From the NCBI GenBank assembly GCA_028279215.1, contig JANQOF010000026.1:186001-250000 (forward strand): a stretch of 64,000 nt of DNA, given 5' to 3'. Origin of the DNA: Pirellulales bacterium (GTDB taxonomy: Bacteria > Planctomycetota > Planctomycetia > Pirellulales > Lacipirellulaceae). Made by a program: the position numbers and the translations under genes. The notes under the pieces are model-generated. The model made no database searches. It saw only the letters and a program-made list of their open reading frames with translations, and had not been told where the DNA came from. Positions within the stretch are counted from its first letter, which is position 1. Every line of letters begins with the position of its first letter. Positions 17,641-27,278 of the stretch are shown here, one piece after another.

Positions 17641-19137
17641 ATGATGGATTGGGATGCGATCATCAACGAAGGTGCGCTTGCGTCCGTACTGCCGGACGAA
17701 TATGCCTGCTTCGCTCGCCCGGTGAGCGAAGCTTTGGCTATATTTCTCGAAGGCCTGCCGGAAGAGCGGCAAGCAAGCATTCTTGCCGATCAGGCGGCGT
17801 TGCCAGCAAATGCCAGCGTTTCACAACGGTTGGCAACGCTCGCTCGATCGTGCCCGATGCTCCACAAAATGGGCCAAGTGCTCGCGCGAGACGCCAAACT
17901 CTCGGCCGAGTTGCGTCAACATCTTCAGCAGCTCGAGTCGCTCCAACCGAAGGTCGACCTCGCGACGATTGAGCGCGTCCTAACAAGTGAGCTCGGATCG
18001 CTGGGCGCGCAGGGAATTCAGCTCCAGACGCCCGCGATCGCCGAGGCCAGCGTGGCAGTGGTGATCGGCTACGAGCAAACTGGCGGCGCCGATTCAACAG
18101 CGGGAGTCTTCAAACTTCTCAAGCCCGATATCGAAGAGCGATTGGAGCAAGAACTCGAACTAGCCGGGCGAGTAGGCGATCATCTCGACGAGCGATGTGA
18201 AGACCTTGGCATCCCATCGATCGATTATCGGGAGACGTTCGAGCAGGTGCGCGACAAGCTGCACTCGGAAGTGCGACTTGGAACCGAGCAACGAAATCTC
18301 GAACTCGCCCGCTCGGCTTACTGCGACGATCATCGCGTCCACATTCCAACGCTCCAACCTCTCTGCACCAACCGGGTCACGGCCATGGAGCGGCTATCGG
18401 GCAGCAAAGTTACCGAGTGCTTCCCACCCGGATGCAACGATCGACAACATTTGGCGACGCTCGTCGTTGAAGCATTGGTCGCGCAACCCGTATTCTCCAC
18501 CAGCAGCGAGGCCTTCTTTCATTGCGACCCGCATGCAGGTAACTTGCTGTTTACCAATGAAGGCCGGCTGGGAATTTTGGACTGGAGTCTGGTCGGGCAA
18601 CTCAGCGACGAGGAGCGTGTAGCCATCGTACAGATCGTGCTAGCCGCAGCGACTTTGAATTCTAGCAGCGTGGTCCGCGCGCTCGACGAATTAGCCGACC
18701 GAGTTGGCAGTAGCGAAAACCTTGCATGCGTGGCCTACCAATGGGTACATCGAATTCGCCACGGTGAACTACCTGGGTTCAGCTGGTTGGTAGGAATGTT
18801 GGACGACGCGGTGCGGCAAGCGGGCCTTCGGCTGTGCCCCGACATGGTGTTACTGCGTAAGACTTTGCACTCGCTCGATGGCGTGATTCGCGACTTGCAT
18901 GCAGACGAGCGGCGGATCGATGAGGTGCTCATCCGGCATTTCACCAAGCAGCTTGTCATCGAGTGGCCGCAGCGGTGGGCCGCAATGCCGCACTATCGCG
19001 GTTTCGCGACTCGCCTTTCGAATTTCGACCTAACAAGATGCCTGATGGAGATACCGGGCACCGCAGCACGATTTTGGCTCGGCCAGCTCAGCGATCTCCT
19101 CACCCGGCCGCAGACCTCAAGCACCGAAAGCACTTAG
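17641..19137 (+). CDS. ABC1/AarF/UbiB-family atypical kinase-like protein
   Basis: The start ATG at 17641 ('MMDWDAIINEG') avoids the 69-residue shadow leader in the ORF track and gives 498 residues. Family landmarks are present: the KxGQ motif ('LHKMGQVLARD', about residues 75-85), an Ala/Ser loop ('AIAEASVAVV'), the lysine of 'GVFKLLKPDIEERL', the catalytic-loop-like 'FHCDPHAGNLLF', and 'ILDWSLVGQL' in place of DFG. UbiB-family proteins support isoprenoid-quinone synthesis or lipid handling through ATPase activity. Here the gene sits inside the PHA operon between phaC and mce, so a granule or lipid-interface role is conceivable. The family call is firm and the role is open. Confidence 0.82.
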   Translation: MMDWDAIINEGALASVLPDEYACFARPVSEALAIFLEGLPEERQASILADQAALPANASVSQRLATLARSCPMLHKMGQVLARDAKLSAELRQHLQQLESLQPKVDLATIERVLTSELGSLGAQGIQLQTPAIAEASVAVVIGYEQTGGADSTAGVFKLLKPDIEERLEQELELAGRVGDHLDERCEDLGIPSIDYRETFEQVRDKLHSEVRLGTEQRNLELARSAYCDDHRVHIPTLQPLCTNRVTAMERLSGSKVTECFPPGCNDRQHLATLVVEALVAQPVFSTSSEAFFHCDPHAGNLLFTNEGRLGILDWSLVGQLSDEERVAIVQIVLAAATLNSSSVVRALDELADRVGSSENLACVAYQWVHRIRHGELPGFSWLVGMLDDAVRQAGLRLCPDMVLLRKTLHSLDGVIRDLHADERRIDEVLIRHFTKQLVIEWPQRWAAMPHYRGFATRLSNFDLTRCLMEIPGTAARFWLGQLSDLLTRPQTSSTEST

Positions 19138-19146
19138 GAGCAAACC

Positions 19147-19572
19147 ATGGAACCGGTTAAATCACTGAATCACGTTGGCATCGCAGTACGATCGATTGAC
19201 GATCAGCGGCCGTTCTACGAAGGCACCTTGGGGGCCGAGTTTGAGTGCTATGAAGACGTTGCCAACCAGAAAGTGAAGGTCGGCTTCTTCAAAGTCGGAG
19301 ACGTGCGTCTGGAGTTGCTAGAACCAACCGATCCGTCGAGCCCCATCGCCAAGTTCTTGGAGACCCGTGGCGAGGGGCTCCACCATTTGGCCTTCACCGT
19401 GGACAATATCGAGGCAAGGATCGCGGAATTGGAGAACGCCGGCCTACGCATGATCGACCAGACGCCGCGGATGGGCGCACATCATATGAAAATCGCCTTC
19501 GCCCACCCCAAGAGCACGTTCGGCGTGCTCACAGAACTGTGCGAACCTGCCGAGCAAACTGAGCAACACTAA
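19147..19572 (+). CDS. mce: Methylmalonyl-CoA epimerase
   Basis: Mce interconverts (2S)- and (2R)-methylmalonyl-CoA, joining the carboxylase or decarboxylase to the mutase. The 141 residues form a two-repeat VOC fold. Metal ligands are likely the His of 'LNHVGIAVRS', the His of 'GLHHLAFTVDN' and the Glu of 'GVLTELCEP'. Length and the internal 'VKVGFFKVGDVRLELLEP' are typical. It lies 9 bp after the AarF-like gene and 12 bp before mutA, clearly in the same transcript. Confidence 0.94.
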   Translation: MEPVKSLNHVGIAVRSIDDQRPFYEGTLGAEFECYEDVANQKVKVGFFKVGDVRLELLEPTDPSSPIAKFLETRGEGLHHLAFTVDNIEARIAELENAGLRMIDQTPRMGAHHMKIAFAHPKSTFGVLTELCEPAEQTEQH

Positions 19573-19584
19573 TACCAAGCAATC

Positions 19585-21690
19585 ATGGACACGGAATTCA
19601 AGTTGAGCGACGACTTTCCCTCCGTCGCGTACGACGAGTGGCGCAAGATGGTCGAAAAAGACCTGAAGGGTGCACCATTCGAAAAGAAGCTGGTCACTCA
19701 CACGTTCGAGGGCGTCGACCTGCAGCCGATTTACACCTCGCGCGACTGGCCCGCCGACGACGACCCCTTTGGAGTCCCTGGATTTCCCAACTTCCTTCGA
19801 GGTTCGACGGCGCTAGGGTCGGCGGAGTCGGGTTGGGATCTTCGCCAGGAGCATGCCCATCCCGACATCGAAACCGCCAATCGAGCCATCCTCGCCGACT
19901 TGGAGGGGGGCGCGACTTCAATACTCGTTCGACTCGACACCGCAGCGCGGCGCGGTTTGGATGCCGACGACGAACGTGTCAGAGAGTTCGCCAAGTGCGA
20001 CGGCATTTCGGCCTTTCACGTCGATGATCTAGATGCGGTGCTTAGAGAGGTTGACGTGTCGCTCGTTGGCGTCGCATTGGAGCCGGGTAGCGCGTTCTTG
20101 CCGGCAGCGGCCCAACTCGTCGCGCTTTGGCGACGCCGCGGAACGGCACCCGATGAAGCGCGGGGCTGTTTCAACGCAGACCCACTCGCTGCGCTTGCCA
20201 GCGATGGTGGTCTACCGATACCAGTCGATCGAGCAATGGAGATGCTCGCCGACCTAACGTATTGGACAGCGCACCAGTATCCGCATGTCACGGCCGTGCA
20301 AGTAAGCACCGCGTCGTATCACCATGCGGGTGCGACTGCCGTTCAAGATATTGCGTTCGCTATGGCGACCGGCATTGAGTACCTGCGGGCGATGATCGAT
20401 AGCGGGCTCGAAATCGACCGTGCCGCCCAGCAAATCGAATTCAGTATGTGCGTTGGCACCCACCAATTCCTCAGCATTGCCAAGCTTCGAGCCGCGCGAA
20501 GCCTGTGGGCCCGCGTGGTCGAGGCCTGTGGAGGTACTGGCAACGACGGCGCAATGCGGTTGCACGCCCAAGTCAGTCGGCGCGTGCTCACCGCACGCGA
20601 TCCGTACGTCAATCTGCTCCGCAACACGGTCGCCGTGTTCGCGGCCGGCATTGGCGGCGCTACGGCAATCACCTCCGTGCCCTTCGACGCGGCTCTTGGC
20701 TTACCCGATGGAAGTAGCCGCCGCGTCGCCCGCAACACTCTGCACTTGCTTCAGGACGAGTCGCACCTAAATCGGGTTGTCGATCCTGCTGGTGGAAGCT
20801 GGTACATGGATTCGCTAACGCAAGAACTTGGCAGCGAAGCGTGGAGTCTGCTTCAGGAAATCGAACGACAAGGTGGGATGCGAGTCGCCCTAACCAATGG
20901 CTGGGTGAGCAAACAGATTGAATCGGCGTACGCCCCACGAGCGAAGAGCATCGCTACCCGCAAAGAGGGAATCACGGGTGTCAGTGAGTTCCCCAACCTT
21001 GCCGAGGACCCCGTGGATCGTGAAGAAGTCGACGTCAGCAAAGTGCGCGAGGCGGCGGCTAGTCGGCTGGCGACCGCCCGAGCTGACGACGTGCAGCTAG
21101 GCGCGCTCCGCGGCAGCGATCAACGCACCGCAGCGGCGGTAGAAGCGGCGGTTGCCGGCGCATCGATCGGGCAGTTGGCCCGTGCCATGGGATTTGGAGA
21201 GCAAGCGGCTACGATACCGCCGCTCGTGCCGCGGCCATTCGCGGCACCTTACGAACAGCTTCGCGACGCCAGCGACGCTTGGCTTGCCGAGCACGGACAG
21301 CGGCCCAGGGTCTTTCTGGCGAATATGGGGCCCATCGCTCACCACACCGCGCGGGCCACGTTCTCCAAGAACTTCTTCGAATCTGGTGGGTTTGAAGTGC
21401 TGTCGAACGATGGCTTTGCGGAAGCGGATGCCGCAGTCGCAGGCTTCGGCGAATCGGGGGCGAGCATTGCGGTCATTTGCTCGTCGGACAAACTCTACCC
21501 GGAAGTCGTGCCGGAAATAGCTGCCAAGTTGAAAGCCGCCGGCGCTCGAACGGTCGTGCTGGCTGGGCACCCAGGCGACAACGAAGACGCCTGGCGCGCC
21601 GCTGGCGTCGATCGATTCATCTTCATCAAGTGCGATGTGCTCACCACGCTGCGGGAGTTGCTTCGTGAAGAAGGGGTACTGCAATCATGA
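19585..21690 (+). CDS. mutA: Methylmalonyl-CoA mutase small (non-catalytic) subunit
   Basis: This 701-residue protein is homologous to MutB but lacks the cobalamin-binding DxHxxG motif; the corresponding place reads '[16 protein letters not shown]'. That is typical of the beta subunit of heterodimeric bacterial mutases. The N-terminal '[20 protein letters not shown]' and '[20 protein letters not shown]' barrel segments are family-like. Its stop overlaps the mutB start by 4 bp (ATGA), which fits equal production of both subunits. It contributes structure rather than catalysis in known enzymes. Confidence 0.92.
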   Translation: MDTEFKLSDDFPSVAYDEWRKMVEKDLKGAPFEKKLVTHTFEGVDLQPIYTSRDWPADDDPFGVPGFPNFLRGSTALGSAESGWDLRQEHAHPDIETANRAILADLEGGATSILVRLDTAARRGLDADDERVREFAKCDGISAFHVDDLDAVLREVDVSLVGVALEPGSAFLPAAAQLVALWRRRGTAPDEARGCFNADPLAALASDGGLPIPVDRAMEMLADLTYWTAHQYPHVTAVQVSTASYHHAGATAVQDIAFAMATGIEYLRAMIDSGLEIDRAAQQIEFSMCVGTHQFLSIAKLRAARSLWARVVEACGGTGNDGAMRLHAQVSRRVLTARDPYVNLLRNTVAVFAAGIGGATAITSVPFDAALGLPDGSSRRVARNTLHLLQDESHLNRVVDPAGGSWYMDSLTQELGSEAWSLLQEIERQGGMRVALTNGWVSKQIESAYAPRAKSIATRKEGITGVSEFPNLAEDPVDREEVDVSKVREAAASRLATARADDVQLGALRGSDQRTAAAVEAAVAGASIGQLARAMGFGEQAATIPPLVPRPFAAPYEQLRDASDAWLAEHGQRPRVFLANMGPIAHHTARATFSKNFFESGGFEVLSNDGFAEADAAVAGFGESGASIAVICSSDKLYPEVVPEIAAKLKAAGARTVVLAGHPGDNEDAWRAAGVDRFIFIKCDVLTTLRELLREEGVLQS

Positions 21691-23867
21691 CTCGTGTTCC
21701 AAACTTTGCTGACGTGCCCTACACAGAGCGCCCGGCCCAATCTGGAACTTACGACGCGTGGCACCAGGCAACGGGTACCGCGGTCGAAGACCTTACGTGG
21801 GAAACGCCCGAGCAGATTCCCGTGAGGCCGCTCTATACCGCTGCCGACCTCGACGGTATCGACCACCTGGACACCATGCCGGGCTTGCCACCGTTCGTCC
21901 GTGGCCCGTATGCAACGATGTACACGCTCCGACCATGGACCGTTCGACAGTACGCTGGTTTCTCGACAGCGAAAGACTCCAATGCTTTCTATCGGCGCAA
22001 CCTAGCCGCTGGACAAATGGGTCTGAGTATCGCGTTCGACTTGTCGACACACCGAGGCTACGACTCCGATCATCCCCGCGTGGCGGGCGATGTTGGCATG
22101 GCGGGTGTGGCGATCGACAGCATTCACGACATGCGAATGTTGTTCGAGGGCATTCCGCTCGACCGCATGAGTGTTTCGATGACCATGAACGGAGCTGTAT
22201 TGCCGATCATGGCCCTGTACATCGTCGCCGCCGAGGAGCAGGGGGTAAGTACCGAGAAACTCACTGGAACAATACAGAACGATATTCTCAAGGAGTTCAT
22301 GGTCCGGAATACGTATATCTATCCGCCCGAACCCAGCATGCGAATCGTGGCCGATATCTTCCGTTACACCAGCGAGCGGATGCCGAAGTTCAATAGCATC
22401 AGCATCAGCGGTTACCACATGCAGGAGGCAGGCGCAACGGCCGACCTGGAGTTGGCCTACACGCTGGCCGACGGATTGGAATACGTACGTACCGGTCGGC
22501 AAGCTGGGCTCGATGTCGATGCGTTTTGTCCGCGGCTTTCGTTCTTCTGGGCGATCGGCATGAACTACTTCATGGAAGTCGCCAAGCTGCGCGCGGCTCG
22601 GATGATCTGGGCGAAGCTCATTAAGCAGTTCGAGCCGAAAAATCCCAAGAGCATGAGCTTGCGGACCCACAGCCAAACCAGCGGCTGGAGTCTCACCGCG
22701 CAGGACGTCTACAACAATGTCATTCGCACGTGCGTGGAAGCAATGGCCGCCGCCCACGGCCACACTCAATCGTTGCACACCAACGCGCTTGACGAAGCGC
22801 TCGCGCTGCCGACCGACTTCTCGGCTCGCATCGCCCGCAACACGCAATTGTTCTTGCAGCAGGAAACGGATACCTGCGACGTAGTCGATCCGTGGGGTGG
22901 GAGCTATTTTGTCGAGCGGCTGACCCACGATCTCGCCCAACGGGCTTGGAAGCACGTCCGCGAGGTAGAAGACTTGGGCGGCATGACCAAAGCGATTCAA
23001 GCCGGTATTCCTAAGATGCGCATCGAAGAGGCTGCGGTTCGCACGCAAGCTCGCATCGACTCTGGTCAACAGACTTTGATTGGCGTAAACAAGTATCGAC
23101 CGCGAGACGAGCAGCACGTTAAGGTGTTGCACGTCGACAATACGGCTGTGCGGGAAGCCCAGATCAAGAGCCTCAATCGGTTGCGCGCCGAGCGAGACCA
23201 AGTTACTGTCGACGGCACCTTGCGGGCGCTACGCGATGCAGCAGAGAATGGCACAGGCAACTTACTTGAACTGGCCGTCGAAGCAGCACGGGCGCAGGCC
23301 ACGGTAGGTGAAATATCGTCGGCACTCGAGGGTGTTTATGGTAGATATGAAGCACCCGTACAGTCGGTGCGCGGGGTATATGGTGGCGAAGTGGGTGATC
23401 GTGCACACGCCGACGAAGTCCGTCAGCTAGTCCAGGCGTTCGAAAAATGTGACGGACGCAGACCGCGCATTCTGATAGCTAAGATGGGACAGGATGGCCA
23501 CGATCGGGGACAAAAAGTCATCGCCAGCGCGTTTGCCGATTTGGGCTTTGATGTCGACATTGGTCCGCTATTCCGCACCGCATCTGAAACCGCTCGCCAT
23601 GCGGTGGAGAACGACGTACATGTGGTGGGCGTGAGTTCCCTCGCCGCTGGTCATCTGACGTTGGTTCCGCAACTTCGCGACGAGTTAGCAGCCTTAGAAC
23701 GAGAAGATATTTTGATCGTGGTTGGCGGTGTGATTCCTCCAGACGACTACGACGCGCTTCGCAAAGCGGGCGCCGTGGCTATCTTCGGCCCTGGCACCGT
23801 GATTGGCGAGGCGGCCGCCGAGTTGCTCCGCGACCTGGCCGAGCAGCTTGAGTTCGACCTGGAATGA
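21687..23867 (+). CDS. mutB: Methylmalonyl-CoA mutase large catalytic subunit
   Basis: MutB rearranges succinyl-CoA and (R)-methylmalonyl-CoA using adenosylcobalamin. At 726 residues it has the TIM-barrel substrate domain ('[20 protein letters not shown]', '[17 protein letters not shown]') and a C-terminal cobalamin domain. That domain carries '[14 protein letters not shown]', with His605 the expected lower cobalt ligand. The start overlaps mutA. The chaperone gene meaB follows after 3 bp. No cobalamin riboswitch was noticed in the operon leader. Confidence 0.97.
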   Translation: MTRVPNFADVPYTERPAQSGTYDAWHQATGTAVEDLTWETPEQIPVRPLYTAADLDGIDHLDTMPGLPPFVRGPYATMYTLRPWTVRQYAGFSTAKDSNAFYRRNLAAGQMGLSIAFDLSTHRGYDSDHPRVAGDVGMAGVAIDSIHDMRMLFEGIPLDRMSVSMTMNGAVLPIMALYIVAAEEQGVSTEKLTGTIQNDILKEFMVRNTYIYPPEPSMRIVADIFRYTSERMPKFNSISISGYHMQEAGATADLELAYTLADGLEYVRTGRQAGLDVDAFCPRLSFFWAIGMNYFMEVAKLRAARMIWAKLIKQFEPKNPKSMSLRTHSQTSGWSLTAQDVYNNVIRTCVEAMAAAHGHTQSLHTNALDEALALPTDFSARIARNTQLFLQQETDTCDVVDPWGGSYFVERLTHDLAQRAWKHVREVEDLGGMTKAIQAGIPKMRIEEAAVRTQARIDSGQQTLIGVNKYRPRDEQHVKVLHVDNTAVREAQIKSLNRLRAERDQVTVDGTLRALRDAAENGTGNLLELAVEAARAQATVGEISSALEGVYGRYEAPVQSVRGVYGGEVGDRAHADEVRQLVQAFEKCDGRRPRILIAKMGQDGHDRGQKVIASAFADLGFDVDIGPLFRTASETARHAVENDVHVVGVSSLAAGHLTLVPQLRDELAALEREDILIVVGGVIPPDDYDALRKAGAVAIFGPGTVIGEAAAELLRDLAEQLEFDLE

Positions 23868-23870
23868 CCT

Positions 23871-24911
23871 TTGAGCACACCGACACCCGATGGGCACGCA
23901 ATGGAAACGCCACCACGTCGTCGTACGCTAACAGAGGAGGATTACTACGCTGGAGTACTCTCCCGCGACATCGCGGTGTTGCCGAGGGCATTGACACTGG
24001 TCGAATCGACCCGTGGCGAACATCAACGGCTCGCCGAACAGGTAGTAACTCGTCTGTTGCCACACACCGGCAACTCAATTCGAGTTGGGATCACCGGCCC
24101 GCCAGGGGTCGGAAAAAGCACGTTCATCGAGTCGCTAGGTCTTCACTTAGTGAAGTCTGGGCGGAAGGTGGCGGTGCTTGCGGTCGATCCTTCCAGCGGC
24201 GTAAGTGGTGGTAGCATCTTGGGCGACAAGACGCGAATGGCGCGGCTTTCCGCGGAAGCCAGTGCCTTCATTCGCCCTTCGCCTTCGGCCGGCACGCTCG
24301 GCGGCGTAGCGCGGAAAACACGCGAGACGATGCTCATTTGCGAGGCGGCGGGCTTTGAGATTGTATTGGTCGAAACGGTGGGTGTGGGCCAATCGGAAAC
24401 GATGGTCGCCGAAATGACCGATTGCTTCCTAGCGCTCATGATGCCTGGCGCCGGAGATGAGTTGCAAGGTATCAAGCGGGGTCTACTAGAGTTGGTCGAC
24501 GTTATTGCCGTCAACAAGGCCGATGGTGATAACCAGACGGCAGCCGAGGTGGCAGCTCGTCAACTAGAGCGCATGCTTGGCTTGCTAACGTCGAAAACGG
24601 GTGATGTGCCGGCCGTCGTCACATGCAGTGCTCGGGAGCATCGCAATATCGACACTGTCTGGGAGGCCGTCGAAAACCGATACGAATCGATCAAGGCGTC
24701 CGGCGATTTGGCGAACCGGCGCTGTCGACAGAACACACGCTGGATGTGGCGGATTGTCGACGAGCAGATCCGACAAGCCGTGACCGACCATCCAGCAGTC
24801 GCTGAAATACGTACCGAATTGGAGGAGCAGGTACTCAACGGAACGCTTGCCCCCGAGGCGGCGGCGCGACATATCGTGGAAGCTAGTGGACTGAGAGTGT
24901 GTACGACTTAG
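23871..24911 (+). CDS. meaB: Methylmalonyl-CoA mutase-associated GTPase (MeaB/ArgK)
   Basis: MeaB is a G3E-type GTPase that gates cofactor loading and protects the mutase from inactivation. The sequence shows Walker A 'GPPGVGKS' (76-83), 'VLAVDPSSGVSGGSILGDK', the switch region 'VETVGVGQSE' and the base-recognition 'VNKADGDN'. Numbering uses the TTG at 23871; the ATG at 23901 ('METPPRRRTL') would shorten it by ten residues and neither start has a strong ribosome site. It directly follows mutB, the usual pairing. Confidence 0.94.
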   Translation: MSTPTPDGHAMETPPRRRTLTEEDYYAGVLSRDIAVLPRALTLVESTRGEHQRLAEQVVTRLLPHTGNSIRVGITGPPGVGKSTFIESLGLHLVKSGRKVAVLAVDPSSGVSGGSILGDKTRMARLSAEASAFIRPSPSAGTLGGVARKTRETMLICEAAGFEIVLVETVGVGQSETMVAEMTDCFLALMMPGAGDELQGIKRGLLELVDVIAVNKADGDNQTAAEVAARQLERMLGLLTSKTGDVPAVVTCSAREHRNIDTVWEAVENRYESIKASGDLANRRCRQNTRWMWRIVDEQIRQAVTDHPAVAEIRTELEEQVLNGTLAPEAAARHIVEASGLRVCTT

Positions 24912-24961
24912 TCAACACCCATGAGCTCCCCATGTTCCGTAATGACTGAAACGACAAACCC

Positions 24962-26515
24962 ATGAGCATTCGACAAAAACTACTAGAAGAACTCAACCAG
25001 CGCCGCAACACGGCCAAGCTGGGCGGCGGCGAAGCGCGAATTGCCAAGCGGCACGAAAAAGGACTGCTAACCGCTAGGCAGCGACTCGACGGGTTCTTTG
25101 ATCCTCAAACGTTCCAAGAGTGGGGAATGCACGTCGATCACGCTTGCCACGACTTCGGCATGGAGAAGAAGTCGCTGCCGTGCGATGGCGTGGTCACCGG
25201 AGTCGGTTGGGTCGACGGGCGGGCCGTTGCTGCGTACAGCCACGATGCCACGGTCGGTGGCGGCGCCCTCGGGCAACGGCACGCCAAGAAGATTTGCGAC
25301 TTGATGGAGTATGCGTTGGAGGGCGGAATGCCGCTGGTCGGAGTAAACGACTCGGGCGGCGCTCGCATTCAAGAGGCTGTCGAGTCGCTCTCCGGATATG
25401 GACAGGTCTTCTATCGCAATGTTCAGCTTTCCGGCTCGGTGCCGCAGATTGGCGTTATTGCGGGCAACTGTGCGGGCGGGGCGGCCTATTCGCCGGCCCT
25501 CATGGACTTCCTAATTATGACGCGCGAGAACGCCAACATGTTCATTTGCGGGCCGCAAGTCATCAAGGCGGCCACGGGCGTCGACGCCACGATGGAGGAA
25601 ATCGGTGGTGCGGCAGCCAATGCAACGTTGAGCGGCAATATTCACTTTGTCGCCGACAACGACGAGCATGCCATGGAACTGGTCCGCGCGTTGCTGTCGT
25701 ACTTGCCGCCGAACAACCTCGAGAATCCCCCTCATCAACCAACATCCGATATCCTGTTGGACGACGATCCATCGATGAACGACATCGTTCCGCCCGACAC
25801 CAAAGACTCCATGGATATGTACGAAGTGATCCACCGCCTCGTCGATCCGTCGCAGTTCTTGGAAGTCCATAAAGACTTCGCACAGAACGTGATTGTTGGA
25901 TTTGCCAGAATCGATGGCATTGTGGTTGGTCTTATTGCCAATCAACCGTTGGTCAAAGCTGGTACATTGGACATTGATGCTTCGGACAAAGCGTCGCGAT
26001 TCATTCGATTCTGCAATGCGTTCAACATTCCGCTAGTAACGCTGGTCGACGTTCCTGGTTTCCTGCCTGGCGTAAGCCAAGAGCAGGGCGGCATCATACG
26101 CCATGGCGCGAAGATGCTGTTCGCCTACTCGTCGGCAACGGTACCGAAAATCACCATCATCACTCGCAAAGCGTATGGTGGCTCGTACCTCGCCATGTGT
26201 AGCAGCGACTTGGGAGCCGACATGGTGTTTGCCTGGCCCACCGCCGAGATCGCCGTGATGGGGGCCGAGGGCGCGGTGAACGTATTGTACCGCCGCGAAC
26301 TCGAAGCCGCCGACGACCGCGAGCAGCTTCGCGAGCAGTTCATCGAGGAGTACCGTTCCCGCTTTGCGTCGCCCTACATGGCTGCTTCGCATGGCATGAT
26401 TACCGATGTGATATCTCCCGCCCAAACGCGGGGCGTTGTCTCGTTGGCTCTGAGGAATACGATGAACAAACGAGAAACACGCCCACCGAAGAAACACGGA
26501 CTTATACCTTTATGA
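24962..26515 (+). CDS. mmdA: Carboxyltransferase subunit, probably methylmalonyl-CoA decarboxylase alpha
   Basis: The 517-residue acyl-CoA carboxyltransferase has the two crotonase-like halves of the family ('GGARIQEAVESLSGYGQVFY', 'VPGFLPGVSQEQGGIIRHGA') and the ending 'KKHGLIPL'. By itself it could be a propionyl-CoA carboxylase beta chain. The next three overlapping genes encode an OadG-like membrane chain, a free biotin carrier and an OadB/MmdB-type ion-pumping subunit, so this is most likely the alpha subunit of a sodium-pumping methylmalonyl-CoA decarboxylase. It lies 50 bp after meaB and overlaps the next gene by 4 bp. No strong ribosome site is visible at the chosen ATG. Confidence 0.85.
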   Translation: MSIRQKLLEELNQRRNTAKLGGGEARIAKRHEKGLLTARQRLDGFFDPQTFQEWGMHVDHACHDFGMEKKSLPCDGVVTGVGWVDGRAVAAYSHDATVGGGALGQRHAKKICDLMEYALEGGMPLVGVNDSGGARIQEAVESLSGYGQVFYRNVQLSGSVPQIGVIAGNCAGGAAYSPALMDFLIMTRENANMFICGPQVIKAATGVDATMEEIGGAAANATLSGNIHFVADNDEHAMELVRALLSYLPPNNLENPPHQPTSDILLDDDPSMNDIVPPDTKDSMDMYEVIHRLVDPSQFLEVHKDFAQNVIVGFARIDGIVVGLIANQPLVKAGTLDIDASDKASRFIRFCNAFNIPLVTLVDVPGFLPGVSQEQGGIIRHGAKMLFAYSSATVPKITIITRKAYGGSYLAMCSSDLGADMVFAWPTAEIAVMGAEGAVNVLYRRELEAADDREQLREQFIEEYRSRFASPYMAASHGMITDVISPAQTRGVVSLALRNTMNKRETRPPKKHGLIPL

Positions 26516-26892
26516 CGCTCGCCCTCGCAGCAGTAATTGCCGCTCTTCCAGAACAGCCCTCGCTGTACGCGCTCTTGCAGTTCGTCGGCGTAGGGTTGGT
26601 TGTGGTAGTCTCTGCGCTTAGTTGCCTGGCGGTCATGTGTACGTTTGTTGGATGGTTGCTGAAGACCATAGAACAGCAAAAGGCCGAACCCAAGCTCGCT
26701 GCACCTGTTCCCGAAGAGGGAGTTTCGGAAGAAACCCTTGTGCTGATTGCTTCGGCCGTCAGTGCAGTCGTCACCCAACCTCACCGTATTGTTCACGTTC
26801 GCGCCCTCACGCCCGACGACTTGGCTTGGGCTCTCCAAGGGCGATCGCAGATACATGGCTCTCATGTCTTGAACCCGCAGGCCCGTAGATGA
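26512..26892 (+). CDS. mmdD: OadG/MmdD-like small membrane subunit of Na+-pumping decarboxylase
   Basis: The 126-residue protein has one long membrane helix (about residues 20-48, 'LLQFVGVGLVVVVSALSCLA') followed by a charged linker. Its soluble tail ends 'DLAWALQGRSQIHGSH', which resembles the C-terminus of oxaloacetate decarboxylase gamma and MmdD chains. In such complexes this subunit anchors and stabilises the carboxyltransferase on the beta subunit. Start and stop each overlap the neighbouring genes by 4 bp. The segment 'IASAVSAVVTQPHRIVHVRA' is also typical of this group. Confidence 0.78.
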   Translation: MTLALAAVIAALPEQPSLYALLQFVGVGLVVVVSALSCLAVMCTFVGWLLKTIEQQKAEPKLAAPVPEEGVSEETLVLIASAVSAVVTQPHRIVHVRALTPDDLAWALQGRSQIHGSHVLNPQARR

Positions 26893-27272
26893 AGAAGCTT
26901 CGCATCACCATTGGAGATAAGTCGTACGACGTCACCGTCGAGGTACTTAGCGACGAACAGGCACCGGCGCATTCGACACCGCGTCCGACCACCACTGGCA
27001 CGTCGCCTATCGCTCCGCCCCCAGCCGCCGCGCCAACCACGCCGACTGCCGCGTCGACCCCTGGTGTCATCATCAGCCCTATGGCCGGCGTGGTGAAGTC
27101 GATCCAGGTGAAGGAAGGCGACGTTGTGGAACAAGGGCAGGTGTTGATACTGCTCGACGCCATGAAGGTCGAGAACCGAATCACGGCACCGGCGGCGGGC
27201 AAGGTTGCCAGACTGCTGGTCACCGAAGGCGACAATGTGAACGAAGGGCACGTGCTCCTCGAAATGAACTAG
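26889..27272 (+). CDS. mmdC: Biotin carrier subunit of Na+-pumping decarboxylase
   Basis: The 127-residue protein has an N-terminal strand region ('MKKLRITIGDKSYDVTVEVL'), a flexible Pro/Ala/Thr linker (about 30-58) and a biotinyl domain. The biotin attachment lysine is Lys93 in 'LLDAMKVEN', slightly divergent from the usual AMKM. Thirty-four residues after the lysine complete the domain, as in normal carriers. It swings between the carboxyltransferase and the membrane beta subunit. Gene overlap on the 5' side and a 6 bp gap on the 3' side place it within the same complex. Confidence 0.92.
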   Translation: MKKLRITIGDKSYDVTVEVLSDEQAPAHSTPRPTTTGTSPIAPPPAAAPTTPTAASTPGVIISPMAGVVKSIQVKEGDVVEQGQVLILLDAMKVENRITAPAAGKVARLLVTEGDNVNEGHVLLEMN

Positions 27273-27278
27273 GTAAAC

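Noticed and set aside
22002-23201. 399-residue minus-strand ORF
   Set aside because: Lies wholly inside mutB on the opposite strand; no motifs.
24962-26515. Propionyl-CoA carboxylase beta chain
   Set aside because: Motifs alone would allow it, but the overlapping OadG-like, biotin carrier and ion-pumping beta genes point to the decarboxylase alpha subunit, and a separate pccAB pair exists.
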